Positions 38,679-48,153 of a stretch of 64,000 bases of DNA are shown here, one piece after another. A program made the translations under genes and the position numbers. Each line of letters starts with the position of its first letter. The stretch's first letter is position 1. Under the pieces are notes generated by a model. That model saw only the letters and a list, made by a program, of their open reading frames with translations. It was not told the DNA's origin and ran no database searches. This DNA is from Chrysoperla carnea (taxonomy: Eukaryota > Arthropoda > Insecta > Neuroptera > Chrysopidae), in assembly GCF_905475395.1 (NCBI RefSeq), contig NC_058341.1:73219597-73283596 (forward strand), given 5' to 3'.

Positions 38679-39030
38679 ATGGACGCCAAAAAGGTATATT
38701 TTGAAAATTATAAATTCAATCAAAAAAAATTTTTAAAAAGTCGAAATATAATAGACCCTTTGCAAGTGTTCAATAGTCAAAAAAATTATGAGCAAATTTC
38801 AAAAGATTGAAATAGTACCATACGATACGTTTACCATACTAACGATTGTAAGACAGAGATGTCCTTTAAAATCAATTGAAACGTTTAATGTAGCTCTTGA
38901 AAAAATTCAACAAATGATGGAGTTTGAACTTTTTGATGTTTTCTCGTATAGAAAATTATTCATTCCATATTTAGTTAATGAAACTCCTTCGGATATAAGT
39001 TCAAATTCAGATTATGAGGATTGGGAATAA
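38679..39030 (+). CDS. Two short overlapping frames of an unrecognised gene
   Basis: 38679-38810 encodes 43 residues (MDAKKVYFENYKFNQKKF...). 38788-39030 encodes 80 residues (MSKFQKIEIVPYDTF ... FELFDVFSYRKLFIPYLV, ending SNSDYEDWE), overlapping in another frame. They may be one protein with an indel near 38790 or two genes. A strong donor (AAAGTGAGTT at about 39045) lies just after the second stop and an acceptor TTTATTTAG just before the RING region at 39072. The two could therefore be part of one transcript, although the stop would prevent a fused product. Confidence 0.35.
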
Positions 39031-39071
39031 AATCAGTTATAAAAGTGAGTTAATTTTTATTGTTTTATTTA

Positions 39072-39391
39072 GATTGTTGAATATTTCACCTGTCCTGTCT
39101 GTTTAGACGTATTCGATCAAGATATTTGCGAGTGTGCGAATAGTCATTTAATATGTGGTGATTGCTACAAATTAGTAAGAGAAGAGGAAAACAAGTGTCC
39201 TTTATGTCGAGAACCATATCAAATTGATAAACGAAGTCTACACATACAATCGATGTTACTACGATACATACTAAAAGACTATGGAAAACATAAAAGTATA
39301 TATTGTGAAAACAAAGAAAAAGAAGTAATGAAGTGTGTGATGGAAGGTTGTTATTGGGAAACAACTAGCATGAATTTGTATATCTCACATA
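39072..39391 (+). pseudogene. RING-finger / SIAH-like protein, 3' end cut by mariner
   Basis: After an acceptor (GTTTTATTTAG) the frame reads IVEYFTCPVCLDVFDQDICE, with CANSHLICGDCYKL and ENKCPLCREPY, giving a complete C3HC4-type RING. It is followed by a second zinc-binding start (KEVMKCVMEGCYWETT) like the SIAH/Sina zinc finger. Such RING-SIAH proteins are E3 ubiquitin ligases that act on substrates bound by the C-terminal domain. Here the coding sequence runs into a mariner end at 39391, so the substrate-binding part is lost. No start codon is visible; an upstream exon is needed. Confidence 0.65.
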
Positions 39392-41444
39392 CCGGGTGTT
39401 CCAAACCACTCGTCCAGGCTGATTATTTTTGAAAGATTCAAAAAAAAAATGAAAACGAAAAAACCCGTATCAAATAATTTTTGAAACTCTATCACACCCT
39501 ACTAAATACATCTCTTACCTTCAACCCCTTGTTAGGGGTAGGGGGTGCAACTTAAAAAAGTCAAATGGAAACCCCCAATTTTTTTTTGGAGATTCAGGTT
39601 TGTCAAAAAAAATAGGAACATTTTGTTCGAAATTATTATTTTTAATTTGCAGAAGATGGCGCTGCATTCAACCAAAAACCGTTATTTTCGATGTGACGTT
39701 AAAATAGAGGCCTCTCAATGAAAAAACAAAAACGAAAAAACACGTATCTAATATTTTTCGAAATTCTACCGAACCATACTAAAAACACCCCCTACCGTTA
39801 GCCCCCTGTTAAGGGTAAGGGGTGCAACTTGAAAAAGTCAAATGAAAACCCCCATTTTTTTGCGGATTTAGATTTTTCAGGAAAAATACAATCCTTTCGT
39901 TTGAAACTTTTTTTTGATTTGCAGTAGATAGCGCTAAAATCAACTGAAATTATTAGTTGTTTTCAATTTTTAAGACAAATTAAGGCATCTCAATGAAAAA
40001 ATTGAAGCGAAAAATAATAGAAAAATGAAAACACAAACAAATGTAGAGTTAGAAGAAAACGATACAAAAGCAACACAAAAATGTAACAATTTGAAATGTA
40101 AAAGAACTTATCGTTTTATTTTCATTTTATTTTAAGTCATTTAATTCTTAGAACTGCAAGTGAACCATGTTTATACAGATCATTGTTATGATTTATGCTA
40201 ATAAAAACTTGTCAGTTTTCGGCAATTTCCTGTTTTTTACGGATGTGTCAGATTATTTACCTGAAATTTAATAACTTTTTGTCATTGTTAGTTGTGTATT
40301 AATTGAAATATTTTTCAAATCATCGTTATAGTCGAAGGTAAGTTGCAATGATGTATTATTCTGATTCAATATTTTGTTCGTATAAAAATTTCATACTTTT
40401 TTCAAATCTATTGTGTACTTTTAGGATGGTTTATGATAATAAAGAAGATGTCCTAATGATCCAGATTTTGGGTGAAAGTGGGAATAATTACAGCGGTGCT
40501 GAACGATTATGGCGACAACGATATCCGAATCGCACGCCCCATTCAAAAAAGTTTTCGAGCGTTTGAAAAAAAGATTAATAACGAAAGGCGTTATTCAACC
40601 CGATCACAACAAAGGAAAGATGATTCGTCGACATGTGCGTGACAATCCATCCATTGACATTATGGCATCAGTGCAAATTAATCCACGTGATTCTCTGAGT
40701 CGAAGATCGAGGGATTCTGGCATTTCAAAAACGACCATTTACCGAATTTTGAAAGAAGCAAAATTCCACCCATACAGGATGATACTTCTACAAGCTTTGG
40801 AGGAAGGAAATTTTCCACGTCGTGAGGAATTCTGCAACTGGGCAAGAGACCAAGGTCCATTTTTTCATCGAAGGATATTGTTTTCCGACGAGTGTACCTT
40901 CAAAAGTGACGTAGAAGTTATCACCTGGAATTGCCGATTTTGGTAAGAGGAAAATCCTCATTGGTTTAGAGAAGTGGATTATCAACAGGTCTGGAAAGTC
41001 AATGTATGGTGTGGCATCATTCACGACAAAATCATCGGGCCAATTTTCTTGGAACAGAACCTAAATGGAGCTAGGTATGCATCACTGCTCGAAGACCTCC
41101 ACGATTGACTGGACGAGTTACCACTGCGATACCGAGATGGTATGTGGTTCCAACGGGATGGCTGTCCAGCACATACTTCCAGCGTTGCTCGCATCGTGCT
41201 GAAGCGAATGTTTCCTGGACGATGGATTGGAAAGTACGGCCCGACAGCCTGGCCAGCGCGATCTCCAGATCTTACCATTCTCGACTAATATCCCTACCCC
41301 TAACAAGGGGTTGAAGGTAAGAGGTGTATTTAGTAGGGTGTGATAGAGTTTCAAAAAATATTTGATACATGCTTTTTCGTTTTCATTTTTTTTTTTTAAA
41401 CTTTCAAAAATAATCAGCCTGGACGGGTGGTCTGGAACACCATG
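39392..41444 (+). mobile_element. Degenerate mariner/Tc1-like element
   Basis: Ends are CCGGGTGTTCCAAACCAC on the left and, reversed, CATGGTGTTCCAGACCAC on the right, with terminal inverted repeats of about 130 bp, flanked by TA (39390-39391 and 41445-41446). The 5' part holds two copies of a subterminal unit of roughly 260 bp (about 39440-39620 and 39720-39910; GGGGTGCAACTT, AAAACCCCCA). It contains a broken transposase. Confidence 0.85.
40426..41290 (+). pseudogene. Mariner-like transposase, multiple breaks
   Basis: From ATG 40426 (after CTTTTAGG) the N-terminal part has NYSGAERLWRQRYPN, then in another frame a helix-turn-helix region with RDSGISKTTIYRILKEAKF. The catalytic motifs are FSDECTF (first D, about 40885), RDGCPAHTSS (second D, about 41155) and WPARSPDLTILD (third acidic residue, about 41262). 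The piece belongs to the DUF4817-associated mariner group common in insects (from memory). At least one frameshift near 40550 and stops near 40945, 41105 and 41288 inactivate it. Confidence 0.75.
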
Positions 41445-41446
41445 TA

Positions 41447-42030
41447 TAGGACGCGTTTCCGACCGTAGGCACCGGTTGACCTGAAGTGATGCGGTGACCG
41501 CGCGCTCTCCGCCCTCTATCTAGAAAACGGTTCACCGTATAAAAAATTTTTTTCACAAAATTTGTAGAGAATTTTGTATTCTACAATATTGATAATAAAT
41601 ACAAATAGCAAAAAACCCATAGGAAATGAGATATTTCCAAAAAAAGCGCAAAAAACCGATTTTTGTAACCTTTGACCTTGAAATTTAATAGTTGTTTACA
41701 CCCTACCATATGTAGGTTTTGAGACAACTTTTAAGGTGTCAATATACAACTATTTACAGACTTACAGCTGGGTATCTCGAATTCCGAGATTCTTACCTAA
41801 TTTAAGCTTAAATGACTGGACTAATTGGGGAAAAAATAGTTGGAATAGATAACATTTACTGAGAAGTCATCAACCTGTTCAAACTTGTTTGAATCATCTT
41901 TGTTCTTAAAATAATTTTACACGTGTTATGAGATTAGATAATAATTTCTGGGGGATTTTTGGAGTGGTGGTAATCATATAAAAAACGCGCTCGACATTAC
42001 GGTAATATCAGTTTTCATTAAATATTCATA
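41447..42030. other. Region before the second Polinton-like block
   Basis: Starts with a short GC-rich stretch (GACGCGTTTCCGACCGTAGG, GCGCGCTCTCCGCC) unlike its surroundings, then AT-rich. CATATAAAAAACGCGCTCG at about 41978 is a possible TATA element for the gene at 42031. No coding content recognised. Confidence 0.4.
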
Positions 42031-42270
42031 ATGTTAATCAAAATGAATAGAGTAGAATTAAAATTATTAAGTGGTTGTGTAGTGCGACCATGCATAAAAA
42101 TGGACGACTTGCCGCTGAAAAAAAAAATCAAAATACTAAAAATGGAGCGGATTCTAACGAAATATGGGCCATCAATAAAAGTTTTACTGAATATAAGCCT
42201 GGATGGTACGGAAAACGAGGGAGTTTTTCTGCCCTCTAGGAGGAGAAAATTGGAAGAAGTCACCAATTAA
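42031..42270 (+). CDS. Small Polinton-associated protein (79 aa), possibly OB-fold-like
   Basis: ATG 42031; an alternative Met five codons later begins MNRVELKLLSG. A run of basic residues (LPLKKKIKILKMERI) precedes LTKYGPSIKVLLNISLDG and VFLPSRRRKLEEV. The ...TKYG.....L......VFLP.R pattern is familiar to me from short proteins of insect Polinton/adintovirus elements that may bind single-stranded DNA. That function is inference. It has a TATA-like element about 50 bases upstream and lies on the same strand as, and before, the polymerase B exon. Confidence 0.5.
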   Translation: MLIKMNRVELKLLSGCVVRPCIKMDDLPLKKKIKILKMERILTKYGPSIKVLLNISLDGTENEGVFLPSRRRKLEEVTN

Positions 42271-42470
42271 CGCTGCGCCTATTCGAAGACGATGTTGACG
42301 AAGATTGTATTGACATCGAAGAAAGGCAAGCATTATTTTAAAATCATTCCTATATTGAATTTTGTTACTGCAAAATATATATATTTTATTGTTATTGTTA
42401 TAAAAAAATTGTAAAGTTCAAGTTTTTGATATTTAAAAAAAAAATAATAATAAATATATAATGGATAAAT

Positions 42471-43160
42471 TTGACCTATTTTTCAACCGACGATAAACTC
42501 CGGCAACATTCAGTAGATTGTGGTGAAAAAGAAGCGGTGCGGGTACGAATGCCTGAAACTGATGACGAGCGGTTCGTTGAATTCAAAGATTTCAACAGCA
42601 AGAAACGTGTTGAGTATATGATATACGCTGACTTTGAGGCACTGTTGGTACCACAGGACCATGAACACATGGAAACGGATCATGAGTCTTATACGCAAAA
42701 TATTCAAAAACATATACCTTACAGTGTGGGGTATTATGTACATTGTACTCATGATCCTAACCAATCATTCTACAAGGCATACCGTTGTGCTGATTGTGTC
42801 AAGTGGTTTGTTCGTGAACTGGAACAAGTAGCGTACTCATTAGAGCAAAAAATACAACACGTTGAACTAATGTGTCCGCTCACCGTCGAACAAGAACTGG
42901 ATTTTATGTCAGCAGAGAAGTGTCACATTTGTGGTAAAGATTTCGTATCCAATTCCATACGTGTTCGCGACCATTCACATCGCACAGGTAATGCAAGTTA
43001 TTTATTATTATTTTAATTTCATCTAATTTTATATTAATCTATTTTAGGTATCTACCGTGGAGCAGCACACCAATTTTGTAATCTGCATTATCAAGATTCA
43101 AGGGTGATACCTGTTGTGATGCACAACTTAAGTGCAATCGACGGTCATGTTGGATTTTAA
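42471..43160 (+). pseudogene. polB: Polinton-like DNA polymerase B, N-terminal (exonuclease) part with an intron
   Basis: The first part, 42471-42987, has YADFEALLV (exonuclease motif I, DxE) at about 42625, then Cys/His motifs (CADCVKWF, CHICGKDF) and RVRDHSHRTG. A 60-bp intron (42988-43047, GTAATG...TTTTAG) splits the glycine codon. The downstream exon, 43048-43160, reads IYRGAAHQFCNLHYQDSRV and stops at GHVGF, where the family continues with the second exonuclease motif and the polymerase domain. The frame opens at a non-ATG codon; a possible ATG at 42461 is followed by a stop. It is a truncated gene. Confidence 0.75.
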
Positions 43161-43482
43161 AAAATATCCACTCTGGACAAACAGATGGAATTGTAGGACT
43201 ATCCATTTTTGAACAATCTTAGTACAGTGTATTTACATCAGACGAGTTATCCGACTATGTTCAAGTGAAAGAAATGATTGAAAATGATCTTATGAAGAAA
43301 GATGATGATGAAGATGATGATGACAATGGACACTTTTCAGAATATAATTATTATAATGTATTTTCGATAATTTATAAATATATATTTATAAATATTATTA
43401 CAATACACCTCTGTTTTTATATGTTATAGATAAAATTTTACAATAAATAGTTTTTATTTCATATCTTTTATTTTTTATCATA
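43161..43482. other. Gap with acidic repeat
   Basis: A GATGATGAT stretch at about 43303-43325 follows a frame with no stop for about 50 codons (YVQVKEMIENDLMKKDDDED). It could be the tail of another gene joined by deletion. Nothing is recognised. Confidence 0.3.
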
Positions 43483-44523
43483 TTAAAAATGCATTTCCTT
43501 TTTTAAAACACAAATATGTTCACAAAAGCGGTCCACTATGACAAATTTTTTTGTGTACAAGTATGTTCGCAAAAACGTTCCACTATAAAATGAGACTTTT
43601 TTATCAATATATGAATCGTGTAAAGAGTCGAACTCTAACCACCGGACTTTAACTTTGGATCCACGTTTAGCTAAGACGTTTTCCACTAAATAAATGTTTG
43701 GATCGTGAACTTTTTGTAATTCTTCGGCATAGAAACCACCCTTTATATCTTATTGATCTTGCATACGATCAATAAGAAACAAGAATCGCCAGCGCGTTAC
43801 AAGTCCTTCAGTAAATATATTCTTGGGTTTGTAAGTTTCACCGCGAATGGTGAATATTTCTGGTGTCCATGATGGATGAAAACCACGAGCAAACGTCGTT
43901 CTAAATTTACTTATCCTTACATGATCACCAACTGTAAATTTTTGTTTCGGACCCATCATCTTAATATGATTGTATGAATCTTTTAAAGTCCGTTTTTCGT
44001 TTCGTGTATTGACTTGTGATGGCTTCATCTTTATCGTTCGATGGTATGAATTATTGTACTGTTTAATCAATTCCGGTAATACTTTAATCCATTTATAATT
44101 ACCATACAAACTGAAATGTTAGTACATCATCGATTTCAGCGTGCGCATAAATATTTCCACAATAGACGCCTTTTTAGTTGAATATACAGAATAATGGTTT
44201 ATGTTGTACTCTTTCATCAATCTCTTACATTTTTCATTATAAAATTCTGTACTATTGTCAGTTTGAAGGTTTTTCGGTGTTCGGTCTTTTATAATCTGTT
44301 CCATGGCATTAGTGACATCCACCGCACTCTTGGACTTTAGTGGCATAGCCCAGCTATATTTGGAGAAGCAATCGATGACCACCAAAATATACTTAAAGTT
44401 GGTATTTTGTCTTCCATAGGGAATCATTTCTACTAAGTCACTTTGAAATAAGTCATAGAGTCCCTTTATGATCACACGCCTTCTTGGATAATTACGTCGA
44501 GCTGATTTATGTAACTCATTCAC
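43483..44523 (-). pseudogene. Polinton-type retroviral-like integrase with chromodomain, two stops
   Basis: Minus strand, three pieces. 44523-44119: the integrase core starts ELHKSARRNYPRRRVIIKGL, with FQSDLVEM (D), VVIDCFSKYSWAMPLKSK, LQTDNSTEFYN (D) and SIVEIFMRTLK (E), so the DDE triad is complete. A stop follows MMY. 44109-43750 continues with GNYKWIKVLPELIKQYNNSYH and HVRISKFRTTFARGFHPSWT, the SH3-like C-terminal region, to a stop at 43750. Beyond it come GGFYAEELQ and a chromodomain-like VLAKRGSKVKVRWLEFDSLH (about 43690-43630). In an intact element this enzyme would insert the Polinton DNA into the chromosome. Confidence 0.85.
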
Positions 44524-44536
44524 AACAATTCGTCTT

Positions 44537-44866
44537 TTATATATCTATTAATTTATATTTTATACCAATGTCAACATGTAGTAACATGGAATCGGAGTTT
44601 GTAGTCATGAAACTTTTAGGAATACCAAACGTTAAATAATCGTTTGATTTTAATGTATTAAATTTATTTTTATCTATAATAGTATCGTTTTTGAAGACTT
44701 CAGAGTATTTCGGCTTAATATTTAAATAATGAATCACTCCAGAGATCGGAAATCTAAATAAGTAAACCCTCGTATTATTTTCTAATATATACCATGCAAA
44801 ATCAGTGGTTGGGTCTTGATTGAATTGTGTTGGTAGTGTATTACGTATTGATATTTGAAAATAACC
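44537..44866 (-). CDS. Unrecognised Polinton-associated frame, about 110 codons
   Basis: The minus-strand frame is open from about 44866 (YFQISIRNTLPTQFNQDPTT) through FAWYILENNTRVYLFRFPIS and FGIPKSFMTTNSDSML to the stop at 44537. There is no ATG at the start, so it may continue from the fibre-like frame just upstream after an indel. Its position between the fibre-like gene and the integrase suggests a virion protein, without direct support. Confidence 0.4.
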   Translation of the reverse strand, partial: GYFQISIRNTLPTQFNQDPTTDFAWYILENNTRVYLFRFPISGVIHYLNIKPKYSEVFKNDTIIDKNKFNTLKSNDYLTFGIPKSFMTTNSDSMLLHVDIGIKYKLIDI

Positions 44867-44869
44867 ATT

Positions 44870-45239
44870 TCATTTTTTCAGACTCTCGTTAAATATTTCA
44901 GCAGTTTTATTGATTTCATCACTAACATGATTGATAAGAGTGTATAATTCCACAGCATCAGTTGAAAATTCTGGACTTGCTACATTACTTATTTTTTTAT
45001 TTTTTGCGTCAAAGTACGATTCTTCATCATCATCATCTAATGACAAACACTTCTGTAAGACTTTCCAAGTTGACAATATCTTGTTTATTTATAGCTTTCC
45101 CGACATTCAGAATTCGTCTTTGTTTTGCATCGAAGCAATTATTTCCGCCATTACATCGAAGTATTGATTCATTATGTGAGGTATATGAATCTTGATAATT
45201 TTTGAAGAGAGGACGTCCAAATTTATCAATAACGTTCAT
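44870..45239 (-). pseudogene. Fibre-like Polinton protein, frameshifted
   Basis: 45239-45033 starts MNVIDKFGRPLF and has NCFDAKQRRILNVGKAINKQ. The overlapping frame 45076-44870 has SYFDAKNKKISNVASPEFST. The FDAKxxxIxNVxxP...DxV pattern, twice, resembles the fibre/trimerisation repeats of tail-fibre-like proteins, and a protein starting this way is usual in insect Polintons (from memory). A frameshift around 45040-45076 splits it; the run of GATGATGAT there (acidic stretch) is a likely slippage site. Confidence 0.5.
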
Positions 45240-45299
45240 ATTGAGTTCTAAATGGTTAATGATGTAATTTTAATAATTACTTATAATAAATATAAAATC

Positions 45300-45515
45300 G
45301 AAACAGGTCTGTTTAGAAACAGCTCGGTTTAATACTGGTCTGTATCTAAACAGGTCTGTTTAATACTGGTTTTGACCTGTTTTAATGCTGGCCTGTTTAG
45401 AATCAGGTCTGTTGAATACTGGTTTTGACCTGTTTAATACTGGTCTGTTTAGAAACAGGTCTGTTTAATGCTGGTTTTGACCGGTTTAATACTGGTCTGT
45501 TTCGAAACAGGTCCG
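45300..45515. repeat. Polinton-associated CTGTTTAGAAACAGGT / GGTTTAATACTGGT tandem repeats
   Basis: Units CAGGTCTGTTTAGAAACAG, TTTAATACTGGTCTGTTTAG and TACTGGTTTTGACCTGTTTA alternate in loose order. The shared CTGTTTAGA core relates them to the array at 35111-35390. They lie between the DUF8207-type gene and the fibre-like gene. Confidence 0.85.
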
Positions 45516-45519
45516 GTTT

Positions 45520-46475
45520 TCAGTATATTATATTTTCCTCTTTTAACTCTTGTATCAAACTATTGATTTCATTTTGATGGCTGAAATTTCCCGTGTCACG
45601 TGATGCGCATAACAGCCGTAATCTGACACAAAGTTCGTCGATTGTACTCCAGTACACATAATCTATGGGATTATTAGTTACTCGTGATAATGTTAGACCG
45701 CTACCAGAAGCAGGAGCCGATGGGTATAGATGTTTCTTAATCAAATTTTTATACTTTAAACTTCTAATTCCTTGAATTTGACCCTGAGAGTCATAATTCA
45801 GTCTATTAGCGTTTGTTGATGTAACAATTTCTAAATAGGTATGCATTTGCTCTGAATAATTTTTTGGTATCTGTTTTACTAAAAGTTCGTATAAACCTGA
45901 TGTCCCGTCATACCATTTTTTGTATATATGTTTAATGCAAACAACTGAATTACCTACATATAATCTATCATCAGCATTATCATAACGCAATCCGTAAATA
46001 TTATCGATAAGCTTATCATCTTTATTCGATAATATAAAATAAATGTATTTACCGGCCACATCTCCATAAGTCTTTGTAAAATGTTGAAATGCATGATGAT
46101 TATTCTCTTGTGATTTTATAATCTCCCTAAATACAACATTAGGAGTGTGTAATGCCTCATCATCGTAGGTGTCTGATAGATTTTTTTGTTTTGTCACTAC
46201 TGGAGTATCTTCAAATAATTTTCGAGCTTTCATTGGCGTATAATTTAATAGTTCATCTTTATTGTCTTCTAAGGTATCATCTTGCGTTTTATATTAATTC
46301 GAGTATAATCATTTTTGTTATTTTGTTTTTCTACTAGCTTATTCAACGGATCAGTGATGGGCTTAAATGTTTTTTCTAATGAAATGGCCGTTGTTTGTTC
46401 ACCAGCTTTGAGCGCGTTATACTTTTTCTGCATAATATCACTCAACTTAGCTAGCTGTTTCGTTGTCTGAAGCAT
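45520..46475 (-). pseudogene. DUF8207-type Polinton protein, 5-bp deletion
   Basis: The minus-strand start at 46475 is MLQTTKQLAKLSDIMQKKYN, followed by ISLEKTFKPITDPLNKLVEK and NIKRKM. The frame then shifts at about 46280: compared with the fragment at 35390-35545, GAAGA is missing. Downstream, LLNYTPMKARKLFEDTP, VIFREIIKSQ-like sequence, DNIYGLRYDNADDRLYVGN, WYDGTSGLYELLVKQIP and TNANRLNYDSQGQIQGIRSL run to the stop at 45520. The YGLRYD ... G..GLYEL ... NA.R..YDS.G.IQG order is the DUF8207 pattern of insect Polinton-like elements (from memory). Function is unknown; it lies near capsid genes in those elements. Confidence 0.75.
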
Positions 46476-47420
46476 GTTACCACATGAATGCTTAAAAATT
46501 AAATGACCTATAAAGTTGATAAACAGTGCTTAATGACCTAACCCAATTCAAACAAGATGGCTGTCTCTACTTCCTGTGGTCAAACGGGTTTTAGCACCAA
46601 TTCCAGGTTTAAAGTTTTACTTCCAAAATGCTGTTTTGAAGGACATGATACTTGCAGCGCAGACCATCCATGTGAAGTCCATGGATCCTTCAACAGAGTT
46701 ATACTTACATTTTTTGGATTAAGCGTTGCCCTATTTCCATGACATTAATAAAGAAATGCAATCACAAAGTCCTAAACTTTATTTGTTATATAAACGGAAT
46801 TTTACAACATACAAACCTGTCTTGGAATGTTTTATTAAACCAGAATTACTGCAGCTGACTGAAGGTGAAAAAACAGTAGCAAGGATCTTAACTTGGATTT
46901 AGATAACAAAATTTTGAATTTAGAATATGAAAATAAACAAAACCATGTACCAATGGAAGATATATTGTTAGGCCCTGGACGGCGTTATCCTTATAAACGT
47001 GGTTCTAACACATTAAATCAATCAAATTATTATTATTTAGTAATAATATTTAATAATAACCTTATTTAAAATATTGGCATAGTTTCGATTATTAAGTCAG
47101 CAAATTTATATTGTACCTTATATTGAATTGAGTTCTAATGTGTGATGGCAACATGGATGACTTTAATTATATTTTCTTGTCAGCAAAATTAACATTTAAT
47201 ATTTTCATTTTTACGTCAGAATATTTAATATACTGACCTAGAAATTTTGTATTTAAAGACATTGGAAATTAATTAGAATCATACAGTGATTATACAAACT
47301 TAGACATCAACTTGATCATACAGTGATTATACATACAACTTAGAGTTTAAACGTTAATAACATCGATACAAATTATAAATACTTAGTAACAATATACTGT
47401 GATCAATAAAGTGATATTAA
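46476..47420. other. Polinton 5' leader and unrecognised sequence
   Basis: The first 60 bases are the leader shared with 34981-35085. A frame at 46557-46742 (61 codons, Cys-rich: CCFEGHDTCSADHPCEVHG) has no recognisable match. 46750-47020 has further short frames. 47080-47420 is AT-rich with short direct repeats (TCATACAGTGATTATACA twice near 47281 and 47317). No gene is called. Confidence 0.35.
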
Positions 47421-48020
47421 CCCAGTGAACACATGACCTTAAAATGATGTCATACATAGATCATACCGAGATCATCAAATTTTATGCAGACATGACGTAA
47501 TAGTGACTTTATTTATGACCTCAATATGAAGTCATATTGGATTACATCATTGTGACATGGTACTGACATTTAATTTGACTTTAATATGACGTCATTATTA
47601 TGACTCCAATGTTATGTACAGAGTATATCATATACCGTCATGCTGTGACGTCAAATCGAAGTCATATGTTCTGACGTAAAAGTTACATAAGAATTCAATC
47701 ATATCCTTACATAAAGTATAAGTCAAAATTTTGATATAAAATTGACGTCACATTCTTACATAAAATATGATTCAATATTTTGACATTAAAGTGACGTAAA
47801 CCTTTCATCATATTCTTACATAAAATAGGAATCAATATTTTGATATAAAATTTACGTAATACTTCCATCATATTTTTTCATTTATTCCTAGTCCAAGTTC
47901 TGACTTAATAATTCCATCATATTCTTACATAAAATATGAATCAATATTTTGACATCAAAGTGACGTAATAATTTCACATATTCTTACATAAAGTATGAAT
48001 CAATATTCTGACATTAAAGT
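47421..48020. repeat. Left subterminal repeats, TGACGT-rich
   Basis: Repeated units of the form CATATTCTTACATAAAATATGAATCAATATTTTGACATNAAAGTGACGTAA (in short: TTCTTACATAAAATATGA, then TTTTGACAT, then AGTGACGT) recur about five times at 47690-48020, with looser TGACGTCA/TGACTTCA motifs before. They are the likely binding sites of the element's accessory protein. Confidence 0.8.
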
Positions 48021-48153
48021 GACGTCATAATCCCTGGTTAAAAGTATTGATTGAAAAGAATTAAAAATGGTGGTGTTATTGAGATTCTCTAAAATGTCGA
48101 AAAAATTTCAAATGATTTTATAAAGGAAAAAAAAAATAAAAAAATTTTTGAAA

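Noticed and set aside
41021..41354. Several minus-strand frames across the mariner transposase
   Set aside because: They are antisense shadows of the more GC-rich transposase coding sequence.
46557..46742. 61-codon Cys-rich frame (MAVSTSCGQTGF...)
   Set aside because: Short, no relatives recalled, no splice or promoter context; left as unassigned sequence.
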